From assembly GCA_031270425.1 (NCBI GenBank), contig JAISXQ010000128.1, positions 1 to 7,530 on the forward strand: 7,530 bases of DNA, in the 5' to 3' direction. The position numbers and the translations under genes were made by a program. The DNA is from Prevotellaceae bacterium (GTDB lineage Bacteria; Bacteroidota; Bacteroidia; Bacteroidales; Paludibacteraceae). Shown in pieces: positions 1 through 5,764 of the stretch (within the stretch, counting starts at the first letter, position 1; each line of letters starts with the position of its first letter). The notes under the pieces are model-generated. The model was not told where the DNA came from and searched no databases. It saw only the letters and a program-made list of their open reading frames with translations.

Positions 1-2
1 CT

Positions 3-2960
3 TTGTTAAAAAAAATCTGTTGGATTTTTTTGTTACTCGGCAGTATTTCTACTTACAGTCAAAATGTTACTGTGGAAGCTACCGAAGGAACTCTCACCGG
101 TTCGTACACGAGGCTTCGCCTTGCCCTGCTTAGTGTGGCAAGTGGTAAACACCAAGGTGAAATAACCGTTAAGATTAACGCAAGTACTGTCGAAACCACC
201 GCTGTGGAAATATGGGCTTCGGGTGCTTATTGCAATGTTGCTGGATATACCGGAACCTCTAATTATACGTCCATCGTAATTTATCCTACCCAGCCGGGTC
301 TGACTGTTTCGTATTCACCTGCATCGGGCGGCGGTAATTTATTCAGTTTTAGCGGAGTGCATAATCTTACGCTCGACGGCAGGGTCAATCAAACAGGAGG
401 CAACAACCTGACCCTTATTTCAGCGATTACCGATAACAGCCGTGTAATCCAGTTTAGCGGCAATGCACACGACAACGTTGTAAAATATTGCAATATAAGC
501 GGGAGTTGCGTCAATACATCGTCGAAAGATTACGGCGCCGTAGTATTTGCAGGGGGAAATAATAATACGCTCGAAAATTGCGCAGTCAGCGGGGGAGCTG
601 CTAATGCCGTAAGTGTAAATTCCGGCACAAACGCTATTATCAGAAGTTGCGATATTTCCGGTTTTACTTTTTCCGGTATTCACTCCTACACTACTGAACC
701 CGGCTCGATTTCCGCCTCAATATCGAATAACTTTATTCATAACACATCGGAAAATGTTAGTGGAATCTATTTGAGGGGAGGAATTTTTAGTATCTACAAC
801 AATATTGTTTTGTTGACTCAAAATTCAACAACTACTTATGGAATACGGATGCTTGCGACAGTTTCAACAGCCAACATTTACCACAACACTGTGCTGATTA
901 GCGGCAACGGCAACAATTCCGGCGCAGTTCGTATCGAAAATGCTTCGACGCTAACTGTTAAAAATAATATTTTTAGAAACGATGCAAGCGGGTCGTATGC
1001 AAGGTCTGTGTTTTATAGCAATATTGCCAATGTAACAACAGATTATAATAATTACAAAGGCTCTTATTACCTTGCTCCGAACAATTATTATTCGTTAAGC
1101 GCATGGCAAAGCGCCATTTCGCGGGACAGCCACAGTATAACCGACGACCCGCAGTTTGATAACAGCAGTTTTGTAACTCCTGACGACTTTCAGGTAGAGG
1201 CGCGAATGGATGCGCCTTCGGTAGGAATTACAACAGATTTTGGAGGTAATACACGGCACTTTAATACGATGGGAGCATGGGAAACGGAAGAACCGGAAGA
1301 AATAAATTTTTGGACAGGCGCATCTTCCTCTAATTGGAGTGAAAGCTCAAATTGGTATACAGGTCAAATACCCGGAGATGGAGACGACGTCATATTTTCA
1401 GGCTCTGCCGTCAACGATTTGGTGTTGGATCAAGACCGCGTTATCGGCAACCTGACAAACTTGTCGGGCAAGAAGTTGGAAATACCGGCTGGAAGGAGTT
1501 TGACGGTCAATGGCTCTATCAATACCGGTGGTCAAAGCAACAGGATTTTACTAAAAACCTCCACTACGGGAGCAAACGCATCGTTTATCTTCCCCAATGA
1601 AACATATCCGGTTTACGCTACGGTGGAAATGTACTCGAAAGCCTACATAGTAGAAGAGAACGAAAAGCCGGGCTATCAGACAAGCGAAGTCCGCTGGCAG
1701 TATTTCGGCATACCGTTTGCAGCATTGACAGGCAACGCCCTTTCGGGCGCATATGTCAGGTATTTTGATGAAACAGCCACATCATCCGGCAAGCAATGGA
1801 AATCGCTTTCCGGCAATGCGGCGCTTTACCCGTTTCAAGGCTACGAAATTTCACAGCCGTCGGCAAAAACCTACACTTTCGCAGGACAGCTGGAAAACGA
1901 CAATTTCACTGAATTTCTGGCAAGAACCGATGCCGCCGATGAAGGTAACAAAGGCTACCACTTGCTGGCAAATCCCTACACCGCCGCTATCGATATTACG
2001 AAAATAAATTTCGGCACAGGTATGGAGGAAACCGTTTATCTATTCAATACAGGAAACAGAAACGATTGGTTGACCAATGGCGGCGCCAACTACGACAACT
2101 TGCCCGGACAGTATCTGGCAATCCCCAAAAATTTGGCAGGATATACCGGACAGGCTTCTATTCCTTCCATGCAGGGATTTTTTGTAAAAGTTATCTCGGG
2201 TTCTTTAAGTACTTTCTCTATAAACTATGCCGCCGCCACAGGTAAGAACCAACATGCCCTGCGCGCTCCTTCGCATAAAAACAGCGATGAAAAGATTTAT
2301 ACTACGGTAACCGTCGAGAGCGAAAATTATGCCGACCGCATGTGGCTGTTTACCGAGGCGGAATGTTCCGACGGCTTCGACAACGGTTGGGACGGATACA
2401 AAATGACTCCCGCCGGCTCAGGATGTTCCCTGTTTGCCATGCAGGACGACGGTTATTTCCAAGTAAACGCTACAAACGATGTGGACGGAACCGAACTGGG
2501 TTTCACGGCGGGAAGCGATACGGATTATACGCTTCGTTTTGAACACAATAATTTACAGGACGCTTATCAGGAACTTTATTTACTCGACAACGAAACAGGA
2601 ACGTTAACCGGTATCACGGAAAATAATTCGCAATACAGTTTTACCGCCAGCAATACTTCGTCGGTCGACAACCGTTTTACGATTCTGACCCATAATCCGA
2701 TTACCGGCAGCGATGCGTTGTCTGCCGAAAATAATGTCAAGTTGCATTATAAAGATAAAATATTGCTTGTGTATAATACCGGCGAGGACGGAGGTTCGTT
2801 AACCCTGCACGATATTTCCGGGCGGTTGATATTGGAAAGGCGTTTTGAAGCAAATTCAATATCCTCAATACCTTTATGGGATTTACAGCAAGGTGTTTAT
2901 GTGGTAAAAACGACTTGTGAAAGTCAGGAAGGAAGCAATAAAAAAATAGTGCTAAAATAG
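3..2960 (+). CDS. T9SS-secreted cell-surface protein with right-handed beta-helix (5' end possibly outside window)
   Basis: Secreted surface protein of about 985 residues with no enzymatic motif seen. A Sec signal peptide (about 1-19, lysines, hydrophobic core, TYS|Q cleavage) leads into a parallel beta-helix region (about 110-375) rich in Asn and repeated short strands such as NNTLENCAV, ISNNFIHNT and IYNNIVLLT, which is the PbH1/NosD-like pattern. Residues 406-427 (GITTDFGGNTR...MGAWE) match the usual closing segment of such helices. A second module starts at NFWTG (435-439) with NWSESSNW. Residues about 560-895 carry WQYFGIPF, PFQGYEI, LLANPYTAAIDI, IPSMQGFFVK and FDNGWDGYKM, a set I know from many Bacteroidales T9SS cargo proteins. 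Residues about 908-985 form a T9SS type A sorting domain (LTLHDISGR, GVYVVKT, lysine-rich end), so export across the outer membrane and surface anchoring are expected. The only start in view is TTG at 3; a real ATG may lie upstream. Ligand unknown; adhesin-like or polysaccharide-binding is a guess. Confidence 0.88.
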   Translation: MLKKICWIFLLLGSISTYSQNVTVEATEGTLTGSYTRLRLALLSVASGKHQGEITVKINASTVETTAVEIWASGAYCNVAGYTGTSNYTSIVIYPTQPGLTVSYSPASGGGNLFSFSGVHNLTLDGRVNQTGGNNLTLISAITDNSRVIQFSGNAHDNVVKYCNISGSCVNTSSKDYGAVVFAGGNNNTLENCAVSGGAANAVSVNSGTNAIIRSCDISGFTFSGIHSYTTEPGSISASISNNFIHNTSENVSGIYLRGGIFSIYNNIVLLTQNSTTTYGIRMLATVSTANIYHNTVLISGNGNNSGAVRIENASTLTVKNNIFRNDASGSYARSVFYSNIANVTTDYNNYKGSYYLAPNNYYSLSAWQSAISRDSHSITDDPQFDNSSFVTPDDFQVEARMDAPSVGITTDFGGNTRHFNTMGAWETEEPEEINFWTGASSSNWSESSNWYTGQIPGDGDDVIFSGSAVNDLVLDQDRVIGNLTNLSGKKLEIPAGRSLTVNGSINTGGQSNRILLKTSTTGANASFIFPNETYPVYATVEMYSKAYIVEENEKPGYQTSEVRWQYFGIPFAALTGNALSGAYVRYFDETATSSGKQWKSLSGNAALYPFQGYEISQPSAKTYTFAGQLENDNFTEFLARTDAADEGNKGYHLLANPYTAAIDITKINFGTGMEETVYLFNTGNRNDWLTNGGANYDNLPGQYLAIPKNLAGYTGQASIPSMQGFFVKVISGSLSTFSINYAAATGKNQHALRAPSHKNSDEKIYTTVTVESENYADRMWLFTEAECSDGFDNGWDGYKMTPAGSGCSLFAMQDDGYFQVNATNDVDGTELGFTAGSDTDYTLRFEHNNLQDAYQELYLLDNETGTLTGITENNSQYSFTASNTSSVDNRFTILTHNPITGSDALSAENNVKLHYKDKILLVYNTGEDGGSLTLHDISGRLILERRFEANSISSIPLWDLQQGVYVVKTTCESQEGSNKKIVLK

Positions 2961-3644
2961 ATGAATTCAACATTTTATAAACTTATTGCTTCTATAGTAA
3001 TTACATTTGCCACGGTCTGCATGATAATATGGGTATATTACGAATTTTCTTCTTCGCGCGTGAAACATGGAGACTATGTTATTGTACAGCCGACCTATTT
3101 CGACCAGCTGAAAGAACCAAAGTATCCTCAAAACAATCAGGAGATTGAATATAAACCCTCGTTACATAAAACCATACAGGAAGAAATTGCGTCGTCGGGT
3201 TATTCTGTGCCGCCTCGTAGCATAAAGACAGACGAAAGCAGTCAGACGGCGGCAAAAATACCGTTTTTTAATCCGCAGACAAGAGAAAATTCCCGCGTGC
3301 CGGTTTCCGCTCAATCGGGCGGAGGAGGAGGCGTGATGGTATATACGGGCGGTTCGCGAGGTGGAAAAGGAAATGTTGCGGGCGGCAGCAAAGGTAACGT
3401 ATTCGTTCCAAACGTACCGAAAATGAAAAACGACACTTCCGTTAACTATGGATTTATGGCAAAACGCGGCGAATTTCCCGAAAAACAGCCATTCGCAATA
3501 CACGACGGTATTACGCAGCAAAATACTCCCGACCCCGGCGGCGACGATGAAGACTTAACCCCAATCCCCGCAGGAAACGGATTAATGTTTCTTTTCCTGC
3601 TGGTATTCCTCTACGGTTGCCGGTTGAGTTTTGTTAATCCGTAA
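2961..3644 (+). CDS. Unrecognised 227-aa membrane protein with Gly-rich middle and C-terminal sorting-type tail
   Basis: I do not recognise a named family. The ATG directly follows the TAG of the upstream T9SS cargo gene (TAGATG), so co-transcription and translational coupling are likely. Residues about 6-27 form one hydrophobic membrane segment with no clear signal-peptidase site. Residues 30-115 are polar and proline-rich with no fold that I can name. Residues 119-146 are glycine-rich (SGGGGGVMVYTGG, RGGKGN, GGSKGN) and look disordered. Residues 190-199 are acidic (PDPGGDDEDL). The end is PIPAGNG (201-207), a hydrophobic run LMFLFLLVFLYG (208-219) and Arg221. This Pro-Gly motif, short membrane helix and basic residue resemble the PID-CTERM class of C-terminal sorting tails and similar tails of small Bacteroidales envelope proteins. 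No exosortase or sortase gene is in the window. Function is unknown; an envelope role linked to the upstream surface protein is inferred from position only. Confidence 0.75.
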   Translation: MNSTFYKLIASIVITFATVCMIIWVYYEFSSSRVKHGDYVIVQPTYFDQLKEPKYPQNNQEIEYKPSLHKTIQEEIASSGYSVPPRSIKTDESSQTAAKIPFFNPQTRENSRVPVSAQSGGGGGVMVYTGGSRGGKGNVAGGSKGNVFVPNVPKMKNDTSVNYGFMAKRGEFPEKQPFAIHDGITQQNTPDPGGDDEDLTPIPAGNGLMFLFLLVFLYGCRLSFVNP

Positions 3645-3747
3645 TGTATAATTCGCAACACCCGCTCGCTTCCCTCCGACTATTTGTTAAAAAATATAAG
3701 AGTTGCAACAAGAAAGGGAAATATATGTTATACTCATAAACAATAAA

Positions 3748-3782
3748 AAACTGTTTTGAATTTTTTAAATTCAAAACAGTTT
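3748..3782. terminator. 16-bp perfect hairpin, probable bidirectional terminator
   Basis: The arms AAACTGTTTTGAATTT (3748-3763) and AAATTCAAAACAGTTT (3767-3782) are exact reverse complements around a TTT loop. It is the only strong hairpin after the stop at 3644, so it probably ends the two-gene unit upstream. On the + strand the T residues after the stem are short (TTTCTAAC). On the - strand the stem is followed by TTTTTTATTG, a better terminator tail, although no - strand gene ends here. It lies only 27 bases before the ATG of the DUF3078 gene, so it could also sit in that gene's leader. Confidence 0.6.
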
Positions 3783-3809
3783 CTAACTATATATTTTAAC
3801 AACAATCTT

Positions 3810-4736
3810 ATGAATAAAAGAATTTTTGCAGTTTGTATTGCCGCCTCTTTGGTTATTATTTCGTTCGGACAGGTAACCGACGGCGAAAAAACCTTGAAAG
3901 CCGTATCTGCGGATACAATAACAGGATGGAAATTAGGCAGCGTATTTGGCGTCAATTTTTCACAGACACAATTGATTAACTGGGCGGCAGGGGGGCAGAA
4001 CTCGCTTGCTCTAAATGGGATATTCAGTTCTTTTGCCAACTACCGCCAGGGTAAAAATTCTTGGGAAAACACCTTGGATATTGGTTACGGTTTGCTTAAT
4101 CAGGGAGATGACTTATGGGTGAAAACCAATGATAAACTTGACTTCTCGTCAAAATACGGAAGGAAAGCTTTTTCCAACTTTTATTACGCGGCTTTATTCA
4201 ATTTTAAAACTCAATTTGATGTGGGATATAAAGACCCAAAAACAAGAGCCGATGTTATTTCAAATTTTCTTGCTCCTGCCTATATGGTTGGGGCTTTGGG
4301 TTTAAGTTATCAACCAACTACTTATTTCAGCGCTTATCTGGCTCCGGCGACAGGACGTTTGACCATCGTAAATGATACGGCGCTTTCCGTAAATTACGGT
4401 CTGGATGCAGGAAAAAAGACAAAAACCGAGTTTGGCGGTTACGCCCGCGTCAACTTTGCCAAAAACGATTTTAAAAACGACTGGCTGAAAAACGTTGCGC
4501 TTGCGACAAAAATCGATTTGTTTGCCAATTATATGGATTTTAACGGTATAAAAGATGTTGACGTAAGTTGGGAAACTCTTGTCGCCTTAAAAGTGAACAA
4601 ATACATCTCCGTCAACTTCAACACCCATCTGCTGTGGGATAACGGTATAAAATTTGACGATGGAAACGGCTCGGAACCAAAAGCAAAAATCCAATTCAAA
4701 GAAATTCTGGGTGTAGGTTTCTCGTATAAATTTTAA
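3810..4736 (+). CDS. DUF3078 family outer-membrane beta-barrel protein
   Basis: Predicted 308-residue outer-membrane protein of the DUF3078 family, which is widespread in Bacteroidota and has no assigned biochemical role. The signal peptide is residues 1-20 (NKR, then a hydrophobic core ending SFG before Q21). The family signature is clear in residues 39-85: GWKLGSVFGVNFSQTQLINW, AAGGQNSLALNG, FANYRQGKNSWENTLD. It continues with SKYGRKAF (114-121) and LFNFKTQFDVGY (129-140). Alternating aromatic/polar strands follow and the protein ends in Tyr-Lys-Phe, the terminal aromatic residue typical of barrel proteins recognised by the BAM machinery. The frame is open back to an ATG at 3756, but that start lies inside a perfect hairpin and would put 18 extra polar residues before the signal peptide, so ATG 3810 is preferred. 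It has no close downstream partner and looks monocistronic. I found no convincing promoter in 3645-3809. Confidence 0.9.
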   Translation: MNKRIFAVCIAASLVIISFGQVTDGEKTLKAVSADTITGWKLGSVFGVNFSQTQLINWAAGGQNSLALNGIFSSFANYRQGKNSWENTLDIGYGLLNQGDDLWVKTNDKLDFSSKYGRKAFSNFYYAALFNFKTQFDVGYKDPKTRADVISNFLAPAYMVGALGLSYQPTTYFSAYLAPATGRLTIVNDTALSVNYGLDAGKKTKTEFGGYARVNFAKNDFKNDWLKNVALATKIDLFANYMDFNGIKDVDVSWETLVALKVNKYISVNFNTHLLWDNGIKFDDGNGSEPKAKIQFKEILGVGFSYKF

Positions 4737-4747
4737 GAAATTGTTTA

Positions 4748-4910
4748 CAGTTTATAGTTTATAGTCTTTGTCTGTTACATATCAAGCAATTGAAAAATAA
4801 TTCAGCTACAACATAGTTAACTTAACAATAGCATTTTTATCTTTTTTTAAGCACACATAGCTGTAAAACAGTTAGCTAACTGCAAACTATAAACTATAAA
4901 CTATAAACTG
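4748..4910. repeat. 18-bp inverted repeat made of 7-bp units, enclosing 127 bp
   Basis: CAGTTTATAGTTTATAGT (4748-4765) and ACTATAAACTATAAACTG (4893-4910) are exact reverse complements. Each arm is a run of the heptamer AGTTTAT / AAACTAT; the right arm has one more unit, spanning 4884-4910. The 127 bases between them have no ORF. A 14-bp perfect palindrome CAGTTAGCTAACTG (4869-4882) lies just inside the right arm. The arrangement resembles terminal inverted repeats of a small non-coding element, but I see no clear target-site duplication. Confidence 0.7.
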
Positions 4911-4985
4911 AAATAAAACTATTGTTTTCTATGTGTTTATGTTTGAAAAAAAAATTTGTCATGTACTAAAAAAAATTACAATAAA

Positions 4986-5017
4986 TTTCTTTTATTCAAA
5001 GCAATTCCGTATTTTTG
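4986..5017 (+). promoter_or_regulatory. Bacteroidota-type promoter for the coiled-coil/zapA unit
   Basis: TATTTTTG at 5010-5017 is an exact match to the -7 element TAnnTTTG used by the primary sigma factor of Bacteroidota. TTTC at 4986-4989 is a three-of-four match to the -33 TTTG, with a 20-base spacer. Transcription would start a few bases after 5017, giving a leader of roughly 10-15 bases before ATG 5037. This placement supports 5037 over 4956 as the true start. Confidence 0.6.
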
Positions 5018-5036
5018 TGTACATTTTTTTGAAGAA

Positions 5037-5330
5037 ATGACAAACAAGTACGAAGAATCGATTGCCGCATTTGAACAAAAACTGCGCAAGCTAATGTCTG
5101 AGTATCGATTGTTACGGGAAGAAAACACCAGATTGAAAGACGATTTGAACCGTAAGCATAACGATTTGATGCTGGCGCATAAAGATGTACTGACGCTTCA
5201 AGAAGATTACGAACAATTGCGTATTGCCCGGAACCTGGCTTCAACGGAAGACGAACGGAACGAAGCCAAGCAAAGCATTACGAAATTGATACGGGAAATT
5301 GATAAATGTTTAGCTCTTTTGAACGATTGA
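5037..5330 (+). CDS. Small coiled-coil protein, ZapB-like, upstream of zapA
   Basis: Soluble 97-residue protein that is almost entirely heptad-patterned helix (about residues 5-65: FEQKLRKLMSEYRLLREENTRLKDDL), followed by a conserved-looking end NEAKQSITKLIREIDKCLALLN (75-96). From memory, the ending KLxREIDKCxALLN recurs in short proteins encoded just before zapA across Bacteroidales. Size, coiled coil and position resemble ZapB, the coiled-coil partner of ZapA at the FtsZ ring in gammaproteobacteria, but sequence identity to ZapB cannot be claimed, so a division-ring role is inferred. The start at 5037 is chosen because the promoter -7 element ends at 5017 and the coiled coil begins directly after it. 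The zapA ATG follows 15 bases after the stop, so the two are almost certainly one operon. Confidence 0.85.
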   Translation: MTNKYEESIAAFEQKLRKLMSEYRLLREENTRLKDDLNRKHNDLMLAHKDVLTLQEDYEQLRIARNLASTEDERNEAKQSITKLIREIDKCLALLND

Positions 5331-5345
5331 AATTGAGCGAACAAC

Positions 5346-5642
5346 ATGGAAAAAAACGACGTTTTTACAATAAATGTAACTTTTGGCGATTGGAGGTTGC
5401 CGCTCACAATACCTCGTAAAGACGAGGAACTGTACCGGAACGCCGAAAAACTGTTATCGCGTTTGTGCGCTAAATACCGGCATAAATACAATCAAAAAAG
5501 CAACGAAGAGCTGATGATAATATCAGCCTATCATTTGGCAGTAGCCCTGAAAAAGCGTGATTTTATCGAAGACACGCTTCCAGTATCCGAAAAATTGGAA
5601 CTGTTGGGTAAGGAGCTGGACGAATTGCTGAAAGAACAATAA
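5346..5642 (+). CDS. zapA: Cell division protein ZapA
   Basis: ZapA binds FtsZ at the future division site and bundles its filaments, promoting Z-ring assembly in the cytoplasm. The 98-residue length is normal for the family. The N-terminal part (residues 6-24, FTINVTFGDWRLPLTIPR) is the beta-strand portion, where Bacteroidota proteins typically have a basic/polar edge. Residues 26-48 (DEELYRNAEKLLSRLCAKYRHKY) form the first helix and correspond to the usual 'EE..R.AA..vN.....y' pattern. Residues 53-98 form a long helix with coiled-coil character (NEELMIISAYHLAVALKK ... LELLGKELDELLKEQ) that builds the dimer/tetramer in known ZapA structures. The gene is 15 bases downstream of the coiled-coil gene and 122 bases upstream of rny, the expected order in Bacteroidota. 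A hairpin with a T-tract follows it, so part of the transcription probably stops before rny. Confidence 0.87.
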   Translation: MEKNDVFTINVTFGDWRLPLTIPRKDEELYRNAEKLLSRLCAKYRHKYNQKSNEELMIISAYHLAVALKKRDFIEDTLPVSEKLELLGKELDELLKEQ

Positions 5643-5676
5643 ACTGCTTAAAACACCGTCGTTTTTTAAGATTTCC

Positions 5677-5724
5677 CGCATTACACGGCAATAGATTGTT
5701 AGCCGCGTGATGCGTTTTTATTTT
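5677..5724 (+). terminator. Intrinsic terminator-like hairpin between zapA and rny
   Basis: CGCATTACACGGC (5677-5689) pairs with GCCGCGTGATGCG (5702-5714): 13 positions with one G-U pair and one A-C mismatch, around a 12-base loop. It is followed at once by TTTTTATTTT (5715-5724). A GC-rich stem plus T-tract is the standard rho-independent form. It could fully or partly separate the zapA unit from rny, or mark the 3' end of a small RNA. Confidence 0.72.
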
Positions 5725-5764
5725 CAGGAACTTTATTTTAATTATTAACATATTTTTTAAAACA

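Larger units (their letters stand above)
4737..5036. other. 300-bp AT-rich non-coding spacer
   Basis: No supportable gene lies between the DUF3078 stop and the coiled-coil gene. The spacer holds the 18-bp inverted repeat (4748-4910), the internal palindrome (4869-4882) and the promoter at 4986-5017. An open frame from ATG 4956 runs into the coiled-coil gene, but that start lies upstream of the promoter and its first 27 codons are not coiled-coil-like. No clear terminator for the DUF3078 gene is visible, unless the inverted repeat serves as one. Confidence 0.7.

Noticed and set aside
3..65. Lipoprotein signal with Cys7 in the first gene
   Set aside because: The cysteine is before the hydrophobic core rather than at the cleavage site. 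The TYSQ ending fits signal peptidase I, and the T9SS tail explains anchoring.
1352..1600. Short + strand frames overlapping the T9SS cargo gene (also 1753-2007 and 2342-2542)
   Set aside because: They are alternate frames of a continuous 985-residue protein with recognisable motifs throughout, so they are shadows, not frameshifted fragments.
3162..3521. 119-residue open frame on the - strand inside the 227-residue membrane protein gene
   Set aside because: The + strand frame is coupled to the upstream gene and has coherent membrane and glycine-rich segments; the antisense frame has Arg/Cys-rich shadow composition.
3756..3809. N-terminal extension of the DUF3078 protein from ATG 3756
   Set aside because: It starts inside the 16-bp hairpin and would place 18 polar or mixed residues before a normal signal peptide that begins at Met 3810.
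5643..5764. Calling the zapA-rny spacer a 6S RNA gene
   Set aside because: The position is suggestive, but there is no good promoter before it and no visible long hairpin with a central open bubble. It is kept only as a question to test.
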